Of a stretch of 64,000 nt of DNA, positions 1-7,848 are shown in pieces. Both the position numbers and the translations under genes were made by a program. Every line of letters starts with the position of its first letter. Position 1 is the first letter of the stretch. The stretch is taken from contig NZ_AUCJ01000011.1 of the NCBI RefSeq assembly GCF_000429705.1, positions 62,001 through 126,000 on the forward strand. Reading direction: 5' to 3'. This DNA is from Alteribacter aurantiacus DSM 18675. GTDB taxonomy: Bacteria; Bacillota; Bacilli; Bacillales; Salisediminibacteriaceae. Under the pieces are notes generated by a model, which made no database searches, was not told the DNA's origin, and was given only the letters and a program-made list of their open reading frames with translations.

Positions 1-270
1 GTGATCCCCGTCTACAAGACGAATGTTCTTCACCTTCGTCCCTTGCTTTACAGCAGAAGAACTACCTTTAATCTTCAAATCTTTGATGACGGTCACCGTA
101 TCTCCGTCTGAAAGAACGTTTCCATTCGCGTCACGAATGACCGTCTCTTCTTCCGTAGTCGCTTGATCTCCCGCTGTCCATTCATGAGCGCACTCCGGAC
201 AAACAAGAAGGTTTCCATCTTCATATGTATATTCAGACCCGCACTCCGGGCAATGTGGCAGTTCGGTCAT
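1..270 (-). CDS. PhnA/YjdM-family zinc-ribbon protein (partial, C-terminus cut by window edge)
   Basis: The 90 visible codons begin at an ATG preceded by a GGAGGG ribosome binding site and run off the window. The N-terminus carries two CxxC pairs (CPEC near residue 7 and CPEC near residue 25), which form a zinc ribbon. After an acidic linker come the strands typical of the PhnA domain (around GDTVTVIKDLKIKGSS). The family was named after E. coli phosphonate utilisation, but its biochemical role is unsettled and it is not part of a phosphonate operon here. A terminator at 301-335 separates it from the next gene upstream, so it probably has its own promoter in the short gap. Confidence 0.85.
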   Translation of the reverse strand, partial: MTELPHCPECGSEYTYEDGNLLVCPECAHEWTAGDQATTEEETVIRDANGNVLSDGDTVTVIKDLKIKGSSSAVKQGTKVKNIRLVDGDH

Positions 271-300
271 TTTTCAACCCTCCGGTTATGTAATGAGGTA

Positions 301-335
301 AAGAAGAACCCCTTCAGATATCATATCCGAAGGGG
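301..335 (-). terminator. Rho-independent terminator of the 377-802 gene
   Basis: The arms CCCCTTC (309-315) and GAAGGGG (329-335) pair around an AT-rich loop. On the minus strand the stem is followed by TTCTTCTT, which suits termination of the gene ending at 377. Confidence 0.75.
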
Positions 336-376
336 AAATCCTGTGCAACAGGCTTTATTAACGTTTAAGTAAACTG

Positions 377-802
377 CTATTGGCTTTTCAGCCTCTCTTC
401 TTTTTGCAAGAATTCACGGAAAACAGATACTCTATCTGTATTACGCGCACGTAACTTTTTCAAAAAAATCTTCTTGTCTGCTTTTGAAAAGTAGACACTC
501 GCTTTTATCCTTTTGCGAATATGCGCCAGCTTTTTAACTTGGGCAATTCGTTTTTGATAAAACGCCTCTATGAATAGAGCAATGCTTAATGCCCCAATAA
601 TCGATTGTACCAGCTGAAAAAGTTGTTGATCTGAGATGGCCAGTGGATTAAATACCAAGTAGTACAAGCAAAGAAGTGTATTGCAAAACAGCAACGTGGC
701 GAAAACACCGAAAATAAAGGCATTCCTGTAAAAAGACCGGGATACTTTTCTCATATAGCGGATCTCGTGATTAACGTGCAACTCTGTATAACCCACAAAC
801 AA
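377..802 (-). CDS. Small two-helix membrane protein, unrecognised
   Basis: This gene encodes 141 residues with two hydrophobic segments (about residues 29-50 and 62-80). A strongly basic C-terminal tail rich in Lys and Arg follows and is probably cytoplasmic. The start is taken as TTG because AGAGGA lies five bases upstream; an in-frame ATG at residue 17 (MRKVSRSF) is the alternative. I do not recognise a family. The gene stands alone between two terminators, so the context does not suggest a job. The basic tail could contact lipid head groups or nucleic acid, but that is speculation. Confidence 0.6.
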   Translation of the reverse strand: MFVGYTELHVNHEIRYMRKVSRSFYRNAFIFGVFATLLFCNTLLCLYYLVFNPLAISDQQLFQLVQSIIGALSIALFIEAFYQKRIAQVKKLAHIRKRIKASVYFSKADKKIFLKKLRARNTDRVSVFREFLQKEERLKSQ

Positions 803-1005
803 TCATTCCTCTCAGAATCAAATTAGGAGACAATGCAACCTTTCAATTCATCAGTAAATATTACTTTATAGGAGGTATGAAATCAACGTTAAGTTTTTCC
901 TAATAAGAACAAAATCGAAAGGTCACTAGTTACGAGCTAGCTAAATCAGGGTCATAAAGAGATTCGCCCTAAAAAGTGATCTTCATTACATATATGCTAG
1001 ACAAT

Positions 1006-1041
1006 GAGAAAAACCCCGCTTGAGTTCATACTCAAACGAGG
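1006..1041 (-). terminator. Rho-independent terminator of the GH16 gene
   Basis: An 11-bp imperfect stem joins 1014-1024 to 1031-1041. On the minus strand it is followed by TTTTTCTC, about 25 bases after the stop codon of the glucanase gene. Confidence 0.85.
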
Positions 1042-1065
1042 ATTTTCCGTTACGGTCAAACGACC

Positions 1066-4000
1066 TTATTTCTCTTCTTCACTCAATACTTCTAGGAGTT
1101 GATAAGCCAGCTCAGAGAGCGTGGTTTTGGCATCTTCTTCAATCGATCCTTTGTCTTCTTCAATATGATTAAGGAATTTTTCTCCGAACTTCTCAGCTTG
1201 CTTGATTCTTCCCCCATCGTAATGGTGGCTCGCTTGTCTGAGCGTGTTCGTTAGTTTGTTCGTAAGCGGTCTTTGCACTGCACCTTCGTCGATGTATCCA
1301 TTCAGCTTCTCATCCAATTCTGCCAAGAGCTCGGCAGCTGAAGGTAGCGTTTCTTCCTCTTCCTTTTCTTCTGGTTCACCGGCAAGGAAGTCTCTTACTC
1401 CCTGTACCTCTACTCTTACATTATCGATCACCACGTCGTGGGATTCTGAGATTTGTTCATCTGACACGTTTCCAAGAAGGAACAGCAATCCGACGTTATC
1501 ATCTGCTCCCATCTCAAATTCATACGAGAATGTTTCAGGTGAATCGGACAGCTCTACAATGGTTTCAAAGTGCCTGTAATACCCACCTGCAGCGCCGTTG
1601 TCTAGAGCCACTTCAATAGAGCGGTCCGTTGTTGACCTTGCGTCAAATTCAACCACATACGTTTGACCTTCAAACAAGTTCAGGCCTGCCTGGAACAGCT
1701 GAATGTCCCAAGGGTTTGCTCCGGTATTTCCGATCGTAATTCTAACTTCTTCCTCTTCCACATCAAACGTTGCACTTGATTCACCATCATAGTCACCCTG
1801 AATGTGGGTACCCCACTCCTCAAGGCCACGGGAGAAGTCTCCGTTATTCAGTGGAAAATACTTTTCTCTTTCACCCTTCGCCTCAAAGCGAACATTCTTT
1901 ACAACCACATCATGAGGGTCGCTTTCAAATGCCCCAAGAAGATACTTAAGGCCGACGAGCTCGTCTGCACCCAGCTTAAATTCAAACGTATACGTCTCCA
2001 ATTCTCCTGTTAAAGAAATCTCTTCGGATAAGAAGCGTTCGTAGCTTGCATTTTCTACAATCACTTCAATAGGGCGGTCAATCGTAGATTTAGCATCAAA
2101 TTCAACAATATAGGTTTGTCCCGCTTTTACAGACAGGTTATCTTGGAAGAACATGATATCCCAAGGGTTTGCACCGGTATCTTCTACCGAGAAACGTGCT
2201 TCCCCATTTTCGACTTTAAATGACCCGGCTGAAGAGGAATCACCGTAATCCCCTTGAATGTGAGTGTTCCAATGTGACGAACCATTCGTAAAGTCCCCAT
2301 TCTTTAATGGAAAAGCTTCTTCGAGTGTCAGATCTTCACCACCGGACAAACGGATGAGTTCAATATCGTTCAGTACAACATTACCGTTGTTTCCACCAGC
2401 GTAAAACACAAGCTGTCCCGCTGTATCTGTTCCATCAGCCTTTGTAAATGTGAATCGATGTTTCTCTTGATCTTCTGATAGAGTTAACATTTCTTCGTGA
2501 TAAACCTCTTCCCCATCCTCGCTTAAGAAAGCGACTGTCATCTCTCTTTCTTCAGCTGCTCTTCCGTTAAATGACAGCTCATATTCAGCACCTGCAAGTA
2601 GATTCATACCCACTTGTTTTAAAGAGATCGCTTCCGGGTTTTCACCACCATGGGTTATATCAATCTCCAGCTCTCTTGCAATCGGATCTACAGAAGCCGA
2701 AGCATTGGCTCCGTCAGTTTCAAACGTCCAGAATGTCATTCTGTCCATGTTCCCCTGATCAAAGGTGCCGTTGTACACGTGGTTTCCGTTTACTAACGGA
2801 CGTTTCGGAGCAGACTCGTTATATGGATCCTGCGGGTCTACTTCTTCCAATACAACATTGCCAACCCAGACACTGTTAGTGTTTAACCCCAGGTTGTATT
2901 CCAGACGGGCTAAGGCGTCACTATCATGCTGCATCTGGAACGTCATTTCATAGGATTCTACGTCTGTCGTTAACCCAAAGTCCCGGCTTGGTGAGTAGGC
3001 GGTATAGCCTCTTTCAGGACCTCCACCTAGTTTCACATTCATTGAGCGGTCCGCTGCTGCTTTTGCATCAAAGCTTAGCTTGTACCATCTTCCTTTACCA
3101 AGCGTAACGTTTTGAATTAATTGAACCGCATAGGTCTGACTTCCGGCTGCATTAATGTCCACTTTAGCAAAAGTGTCTTCTACGGACACTGACGCATCGC
3201 CGTTAAACTCACTTAAGTGAACCAGATTCCAATAATCATCCGTCCAGTTATTTTCCAGATCGTCATTGGTTTTTATATTGGTAAAGCCCTCTTCAAACTC
3301 AGGGTCATACACGTAGTTTCCATCCACCGCTTCTTTCGCGCCTTCCGGAAGCTCCTCAGCCTCAAATACCGGCTCTACAGGCTCCATATAGTCTCTGCCT
3401 GTCAATTCGTAGGCTTTCACATAATCGACGACAACCTCTCCCGGAAACGGCGTCGTTTCATCCGGATCACCACCGTACCATCCGCCTACAGCAAGGTTTA
3501 AAATGATGAAGAATTCTTGATCAAATGGAGCAGGATACGAGAATTTAGCCGGGTTCCCTGCACCTGTAGAGCTCCAATTATTTAACGTCTGATACAATTC
3601 ACCGTTTACGTACCAGCGGATTTCACCAGGCTCCCACTCCACGCTATAAACATTAAAGTCTGTAATGTCTTGCCCTTCAGGAAAGTAGTAGTCTTTTGCT
3701 GTATACGTATTGTTCGGCCATTGACCACCGTAGTGAATCGCTCCTCCGATGTGGTCAGGTCTTCCTCCTGCTGCTTCCATAATATCAATTTCACCGGATG
3801 CAGCCCAGCCCCCATACACATCATCTTCAGGCATCATCCAAAATGCCGGCCAGTACCCTTGCCCTTCAGGCAACGCCATTCGCGCTTCAAATTTGCCGTA
3901 TTTCTGACTGAACTTTCCTTGAGAATGAATTTTACCGGACGTATAGTTATACGTTCCCGTCTCATCCGAAACCGTTTCTTCACGCCCTTCTAAAATGAGT

Positions 4001-4281
4001 TTTCCATCCTCTACTCTTACGTTATCTTCTTGATAGGATTGAAGTTCCTCGTTTCCCCAACCAGGAATCCAGTTTCCATTAGCATCATAAAACCCGTTTC
4101 CAGTGTCGATTGTCCACTTATCAAGATCAAGTTCGTCCCCTTCAAACTGATCTTCCCACGTTAACGTCCAATCATCATCAGAAGTCTCATTCCCTTGATT
4201 ACCGCCTTCTACGTTAGTAGTAAATAAAACAGGCACCATCAACAGAACCACCATGATTAACCCTATACTCTTTTTCACCAT
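1066..4281 (-). CDS. Secreted GH16 beta-glucanase with four CBM4/9-like modules and a C-terminal FIMAH-like domain
   Basis: This is a large extracellular endo-beta-1,3(4)-glucanase, probably active on laminarin or similar glucans. After a signal peptide, the GH16 domain (about residues 38-293) holds the catalytic motif GEIDIME, with the nucleophile at about E164 and the acid/base at about E169. Four jelly-roll carbohydrate-binding modules follow at about 322-480, 496-648, 657-803 and 809-961. The last two are close copies, both with HIQGDY and TGANPWDI. The end (979-1066) matches the helical FIMAH-type domain of secreted Bacillus glycosidases. I chose the ATG at 4281, giving 1071 residues, because AAGGTGGGG precedes it; an upstream in-frame ATG at 4302 has no ribosome site. 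Three palindromic operators and a sigma-A promoter lie upstream. Confidence 0.93.
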   Translation of the reverse strand: MVKKSIGLIMVVLLMVPVLFTTNVEGGNQGNETSDDDWTLTWEDQFEGDELDLDKWTIDTGNGFYDANGNWIPGWGNEELQSYQEDNVRVEDGKLILEGREETVSDETGTYNYTSGKIHSQGKFSQKYGKFEARMALPEGQGYWPAFWMMPEDDVYGGWAASGEIDIMEAAGGRPDHIGGAIHYGGQWPNNTYTAKDYYFPEGQDITDFNVYSVEWEPGEIRWYVNGELYQTLNNWSSTGAGNPAKFSYPAPFDQEFFIILNLAVGGWYGGDPDETTPFPGEVVVDYVKAYELTGRDYMEPVEPVFEAEELPEGAKEAVDGNYVYDPEFEEGFTNIKTNDDLENNWTDDYWNLVHLSEFNGDASVSVEDTFAKVDINAAGSQTYAVQLIQNVTLGKGRWYKLSFDAKAAADRSMNVKLGGGPERGYTAYSPSRDFGLTTDVESYEMTFQMQHDSDALARLEYNLGLNTNSVWVGNVVLEEVDPQDPYNESAPKRPLVNGNHVYNGTFDQGNMDRMTFWTFETDGANASASVDPIARELEIDITHGGENPEAISLKQVGMNLLAGAEYELSFNGRAAEEREMTVAFLSEDGEEVYHEEMLTLSEDQEKHRFTFTKADGTDTAGQLVFYAGGNNGNVVLNDIELIRLSGGEDLTLEEAFPLKNGDFTNGSSHWNTHIQGDYGDSSSAGSFKVENGEARFSVEDTGANPWDIMFFQDNLSVKAGQTYIVEFDAKSTIDRPIEVIVENASYERFLSEEISLTGELETYTFEFKLGADELVGLKYLLGAFESDPHDVVVKNVRFEAKGEREKYFPLNNGDFSRGLEEWGTHIQGDYDGESSATFDVEEEEVRITIGNTGANPWDIQLFQAGLNLFEGQTYVVEFDARSTTDRSIEVALDNGAAGGYYRHFETIVELSDSPETFSYEFEMGADDNVGLLFLLGNVSDEQISESHDVVIDNVRVEVQGVRDFLAGEPEEKEEEETLPSAAELLAELDEKLNGYIDEGAVQRPLTNKLTNTLRQASHHYDGGRIKQAEKFGEKFLNHIEEDKGSIEEDAKTTLSELAYQLLEVLSEEEK

Positions 4282-4294
4282 TCGTTTCCCCACC

Positions 4295-4333
4295 TTATTC
4301 ATTAGTCATTGACGTGCAGCGTGTGTGAGACAT
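4295..4333 (-). other. Possible 12-codon leader ORF ahead of the GH16 gene
   Basis: The strongest ribosome binding sequence in this leader (GGAGGTGA, 4334-4341) does not serve the glucanase start. It precedes an ATG at 4333 that opens a 12-codon frame. The TAA of that frame overlaps the AAGGTGG ribosome site of the glucanase, as in translational coupling. The SD-to-ATG spacing is short, so expression is uncertain. Confidence 0.3.
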
Positions 4334-4362
4334 TCACCTCCTACAAATCAACTGTCCAAGTA

Positions 4363-4376
4363 CGAAAGCGCTTTCG
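4363..4376. promoter_or_regulatory. Palindromic LacI/CcpA-type operator 1
   Basis: The perfect palindrome CGAAAGCGCTTTCG has the core of a catabolite responsive element (AAAGCGCTTT). It lies in the 5' leader of the glucanase gene and is identical to the copy at 4474-4487. Confidence 0.65.
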
Positions 4377-4473
4377 TTTTTGCCATAAGTAAACCTAACA
4401 AACGATCAAGAAAGACCTACAATGTACAACCCTTATACATTTTAATTACCAAACTTGAGATACACCCCGAAAA

Positions 4474-4487
4474 CGAAAGCGCTTTCG
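4474..4487. promoter_or_regulatory. Palindromic LacI/CcpA-type operator 2
   Basis: This is a second exact copy of CGAAAGCGCTTTCG, 111 bases from the first. The same 14-mer twice in 130 bases is unlikely by chance. Confidence 0.65.
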
Positions 4488-4551
4488 CTTTCGTGTACAA
4501 CTACTACATACACGAGTAATGGTCGATGATATTTCCGATTCGCGCCGTTTA

Positions 4552-4564
4552 GAAAGCGCTTTCG
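4552..4564. promoter_or_regulatory. Palindromic LacI/CcpA-type operator 3
   Basis: This third copy, GAAAGCGCTTTCG, lies roughly 50-60 bases downstream of the predicted transcription start. That position would let a bound repressor block elongating polymerase. Confidence 0.65.
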
Positions 4565-4619
4565 AAAACATTAAAAAAATAAAACCCCTTACTTGCATTT
4601 ACTTACTACTATACCGTTA

Positions 4620-4649
4620 ATTTTATCTACCAAGTAACGAAGCTGTCAA
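4620..4649 (-). promoter_or_regulatory. Sigma-A promoter of the GH16 gene
   Basis: TTGACA (4644-4649) and TAAAAT (4620-4625) are separated by 18 bases on the minus strand. The long leader that follows contains all three operators. The rest of the 4650-4800 stretch shows no gene. Confidence 0.55.
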
Positions 4650-4800
4650 TACGGCATTGACAATTATCAGATTATTGGGTATTTAGCATTAGCATATTCA
4701 TCTAGTCATAATTATAAAGACCCGTATCCCCCTTCACCTAAGTAGAACTTCTTTCTTAAAGCATTCAAGGGCATGAAAACAGGGCTATAAATACTCCTTG

Positions 4801-4838
4801 ATAAAAACAAGCCGATAGCATTGGAACCTCCGGCTTGT
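4801..4838 (-). terminator. Rho-independent terminator of the GNAT gene
   Basis: An 8-bp stem, ACAAGCCG/CGGCTTGT (4807-4814 and 4831-4838), is followed by TTTTAT on the minus strand, about 70 bases after the GNAT stop. Confidence 0.7.
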
Positions 4839-4906
4839 TCACTTGGTTAACTTATGTGAATGGTAGTCGTAGATGAAGGTCGCCATCGTTTAGCTTACAT
4901 GTTCCT

Positions 4907-5338
4907 TTATCCCTTGTGCCAATCCATTAGAATCTCATTTTCTCCCGTTTGTTCATCCAATTGCTCTTCTTTTATTACAAACCCTTGTTTCAAATAAAAG
5001 TGAATGGCTTCCTCATTTTTTTTGTAAACTTTCAATTGAATCTGATCTCTTTGTTCTTTTACTTTATTCAATAATTGTTTTCCATAGCCCTTACCTTGGT
5101 GGTTCATATGAACAAACAATGCAGCTAAATAGTGATCTACCATTGAAATAAAACCAACGATGTCTTTCCCGTTGTCTATTACTAAGCTTTCAGCCATTGG
5201 GAAGTATCGTTCTTTCATTTCCATTCGCTGAGATTTCCAATACTCTTTATCAATAAAGTTATGTGCGATTAAGGAAGACTCGTACCATATTTCTAGCATA
5301 TTATTAAAGTCTTGTTCCCTACTTACTCTTATTGCCAT
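4907..5338 (-). CDS. GNAT-family N-acetyltransferase
   Basis: This single-domain GNAT protein has 143 residues. It transfers an acetyl group from acetyl-CoA to an unknown amine. The acetyl-CoA-binding motif A is visible as HQGKGYGKQLL near residues 79-89, and the C-terminal motif B as EEAIHFYLKQGF. The N-terminal IRVSREQDFNNMLEIW resembles the YjaB/YiaC subgroup. An AGGAGGA ribosome site precedes the ATG. It is monocistronic, with a terminator on each side, and the neighbours do not reveal the substrate. Confidence 0.85.
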   Translation of the reverse strand: MAIRVSREQDFNNMLEIWYESSLIAHNFIDKEYWKSQRMEMKERYFPMAESLVIDNGKDIVGFISMVDHYLAALFVHMNHQGKGYGKQLLNKVKEQRDQIQLKVYKKNEEAIHFYLKQGFVIKEEQLDEQTGENEILMDWHKG

Positions 5339-5430
5339 AATAACTTCCTCCTACTAAAAAACGAACTCCTTTATTAGGTTGTTCTTCACCTAGTTCTCTA
5401 TTACATTTAGTTGACTACCGTCTTATTATA

Positions 5431-5461
5431 GAAAGAAGTCGAGAGAAGTTCCTCTCGACTT
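5431..5461 (-). terminator. Rho-independent terminator of glmS
   Basis: A 10-bp stem, AAGTCGAGAG/CTCTCGACTT (5436-5445 and 5452-5461), is followed by CTTTCT on the minus strand, just past the glmS stop. Confidence 0.85.
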
Positions 5462-5473
5462 AATTATACTCGT

Positions 5474-7276
5474 TTATTCAACCGTCACACTCTTAGCAAG
5501 GTTACGTGGCTTATCTACGTCACAGCCACGGTGGAGCGCTGCGTAGTAAGAGATAATTTGAAGTGGAAGGACGCTTACAAGCGGCGTCAAGTATTCGTGA
5601 ACACGAGGGATCACGAGCGTGTCTTCTTCCTCATCCATTCCCTCCATACTGATGATGCAAGGGTAGGCTCCACGTGCAACAACTTCTTTGATGTTTCCGC
5701 GGATGCTTAAGTTTACGTGCTCTTGAGTAGCAAGACCGATGACCGGTGTACCCTCTTCAATAAGAGCGATTGTTCCGTGCTTAAGCTCACCGCCGGCAAA
5801 TCCTTCAGCTTGAATGTAGCTGATTTCTTTTAGCTTCAGTGCACCTTCAAGGCAGACATGGTAGTCCATGGCACGACCGATGAAGAAACAGTTGCGTGTT
5901 ACACTCATGTATTCACGGGCAATTTGCTCAAGAGCCTCTTTTTGATCGGTTAGTGTTTCCATCGCGTTCGCTACAATCGCAAGTTCTTGGAGAGGATCAA
6001 AGTCCATTTGAATACCAGCAGCACGAGCTGTGTCTACAGCAAGAATCGCTAGAACTGCCATTTGCGCTGTGTAAGCTTTTGTAGAAGCTACAGCAATCTC
6101 AGGTCCGGCATACGTGTGTAGTGTGTAATCCGCTTCACGGGAAAGTGTAGATCCTGGTACATTTGTGATTGTTAATGATTTATGGCCAAGCTTCTTGATC
6201 TCAACAAGGACGCCACGGCTGTCGGCCGTTTCACCACTTTGTGAGATGAAAATAAAGAGTGGTTTTTCGCTTAACAATGGCATGTTGTATAGAAACTCAC
6301 TAGCAATGTGTGTTTCAACCGGTTTGTTAGCGATCTTTTCAATCAATTGCTTTCCTACAAGGCCCGCATGGTAGCTTGTTCCCGCTGCAATAATATACAC
6401 GCGATCAGAATCAAGTACAGCTTGGCGGATCTCTTCGTCCAGTTTGATTGTGTCGTTTTCGTTCTGATATTTCGTAATGATATTTCGGATAACATAAGGC
6501 TGCTCATCGATTTCTTTGAGCATGTAATGAGGATACGTGCCTTTTTCAATGTCGCTTGCATCAAGCTCCGCTGTGTATGGCTCACGTGAAACGTCTTCTC
6601 CGTCTAACGTTTTCACTTGAACGTTTTCGCGAGTGACAATCACGATTTCTTCGTCCATCAATTCGATGAACTCGTTCGTAACTTGTAGCATAGCCATAGC
6701 ATCACTGGCTACAACGTTCACACCATCAGCTACACCAACAAGAAGGGGGCTTTTATTTTTACCCACATAAATGGTGTTAGGATCTTGGTTGTCTAACAGA
6801 GCCGTTGCGTAAGAACCTTTTAGAAGGCTAAGCGTTAAACGAAACGCTTCTTCTGTGGTTTTCCCTTCACTTGCGAAGCGCTCAATCAGTTGTACGATGA
6901 TTTCCGTATCCGTATCACTGACAAGCTCTACGTGTTGAAGGTGTTCTTTACGAAGCTGTGAGTAATTCTCGATTACTCCGTTGTGAACGATTGTGAAACG
7001 CTCGTTGCTGCTCTGATGTGGGTGTGCGTTAACTTGGCTAGGTGCACCGTGAGTCGCCCAACGAGTGTGTCCGATGCCCACTGTCCCTTTTTTGTTCCCA
7101 TCAACAGCATCACGAAGATTGGCGATACGTCCTTTTTCTTTAAATACGCTAACGCCCTGTTCGTTTGCAACCGCAATCCCAGCGGAGTCATATCCTCGGT
7201 ACTCAAGCTTTTCAAGACCTCTTAGTAAAATCTCTTTTGCATCCTCTGTTCCGATATATCCAACAATTCCACACAT
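5474..7276 (-). CDS. glmS: Glutamine--fructose-6-phosphate aminotransferase (isomerizing)
   Basis: GlmS makes glucosamine-6-phosphate from fructose-6-phosphate and glutamine, the first committed step to UDP-GlcNAc and peptidoglycan. At 600 residues it has the usual length. MCGIVGYIG places the N-terminal nucleophile Cys2 of the class II glutaminase domain (about residues 1-215). Two SIS sugar-isomerase domains follow (about 280-420 and 450-590), ending in the conserved KPRNLAKSVTVE tail. A GGAGG ribosome site precedes the ATG. The gene has its own promoter and a glmS ribozyme leader, so it should be shut off by its product through mRNA self-cleavage. It follows glmM in the pathway block. Confidence 0.98.
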   Translation of the reverse strand: MCGIVGYIGTEDAKEILLRGLEKLEYRGYDSAGIAVANEQGVSVFKEKGRIANLRDAVDGNKKGTVGIGHTRWATHGAPSQVNAHPHQSSNERFTIVHNGVIENYSQLRKEHLQHVELVSDTDTEIIVQLIERFASEGKTTEEAFRLTLSLLKGSYATALLDNQDPNTIYVGKNKSPLLVGVADGVNVVASDAMAMLQVTNEFIELMDEEIVIVTRENVQVKTLDGEDVSREPYTAELDASDIEKGTYPHYMLKEIDEQPYVIRNIITKYQNENDTIKLDEEIRQAVLDSDRVYIIAAGTSYHAGLVGKQLIEKIANKPVETHIASEFLYNMPLLSEKPLFIFISQSGETADSRGVLVEIKKLGHKSLTITNVPGSTLSREADYTLHTYAGPEIAVASTKAYTAQMAVLAILAVDTARAAGIQMDFDPLQELAIVANAMETLTDQKEALEQIAREYMSVTRNCFFIGRAMDYHVCLEGALKLKEISYIQAEGFAGGELKHGTIALIEEGTPVIGLATQEHVNLSIRGNIKEVVARGAYPCIISMEGMDEEEDTLVIPRVHEYLTPLVSVLPLQIISYYAALHRGCDVDKPRNLAKSVTVE

Positions 7277-7349
7277 AAATCCATTTCCTCCCTATAGCAG
7301 GGCAAGAAATGCGCAGGGCACTCTCGCCCCACTCTCTATTATCATTTTT

Positions 7350-7520
7350 ATGGTCATCAGAATCCCGGCTTTTGTTCAAAGAGTCACCTCTTTGTTTTAG
7401 GCCCGAGATTTTCGGTTGTGATGATAGCAACCGGGAGGCATCCGCCGAAATGCTCGATAAACCTCCTCCTCGTCAACTACCCGTGTTTTCCGTCCACAAG
7501 GGTAGTTCAGGCGCTTTATA
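7350..7520 (-). ncRNA. glmS ribozyme/riboswitch
   Basis: The glmS leader carries the conserved ribozyme features in order: the cleavage site at A-GCGCC (7510-7515), the pseudoknotted core GACGAGGAGGAGG, then TTATCGA, TTTCGGCGGATG and CCTCCCGG, and a peripheral P4-type stem ending near 7350. Glucosamine-6-phosphate acts as cofactor for cleavage in this family. The exact 3' border is approximate. Confidence 0.93.
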
Positions 7521-7570
7521 AATAAAATTGTCCTTCTTCCATCCACCTTTCCATTTTTGAATACCCGCTC

Positions 7571-7600
7571 ATCATACTATAAACGTGAAATTTTGGTCAA
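7571..7600 (-). promoter_or_regulatory. Sigma-A promoter of glmS
   Basis: TTGACC (7595-7600) and TATGAT (7571-7576) are spaced by 18 bases, about 50 bases upstream of the ribozyme cleavage site. This gives glmS its own transcript separate from the cdaA operon. Confidence 0.75.
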
Positions 7601-7808
7601 TAGTAAATCTGAAAGGGCTACTGTTGGGATTTCCCCAGTGTGTGTATACGTAAACGTTTCTTTTTCCTTGCTCCTCACCTCCTTAAAAAGTGAAGCCAAA
7701 GCATCTTAATAAAGACCGTAAAAAAGAATGGTCTCTTATATCCTGTGAGGTCTTCTGGTTTTGTCTAAAACATCAACTAAAACAAGTGAACCATCACAAT
7801 TAGAATAT

Positions 7809-7839
7809 GCGTGGATGACACGCTCTGTGTCACCCACGC
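7809..7839 (-). terminator. Strong hairpin after glmM, possible terminator or attenuator
   Basis: The arms 7809-7821 and 7827-7839 (GCGTGG..GACAC against GTGTC..CCACGC) form a 13-bp stem with one mismatch, ten bases after the glmM stop. No U-run follows, so it may only stabilise the 3' end and allow readthrough to glmS. Confidence 0.45.
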
Positions 7840-7848
7840 CATCCTACG

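Noticed and set aside
4363..4564. Firm assignment of the three operators to CcpA
   Set aside because: The core fits cre but the outer bases do not, and no regulator gene is nearby; only the general LacI/CcpA type is claimed.
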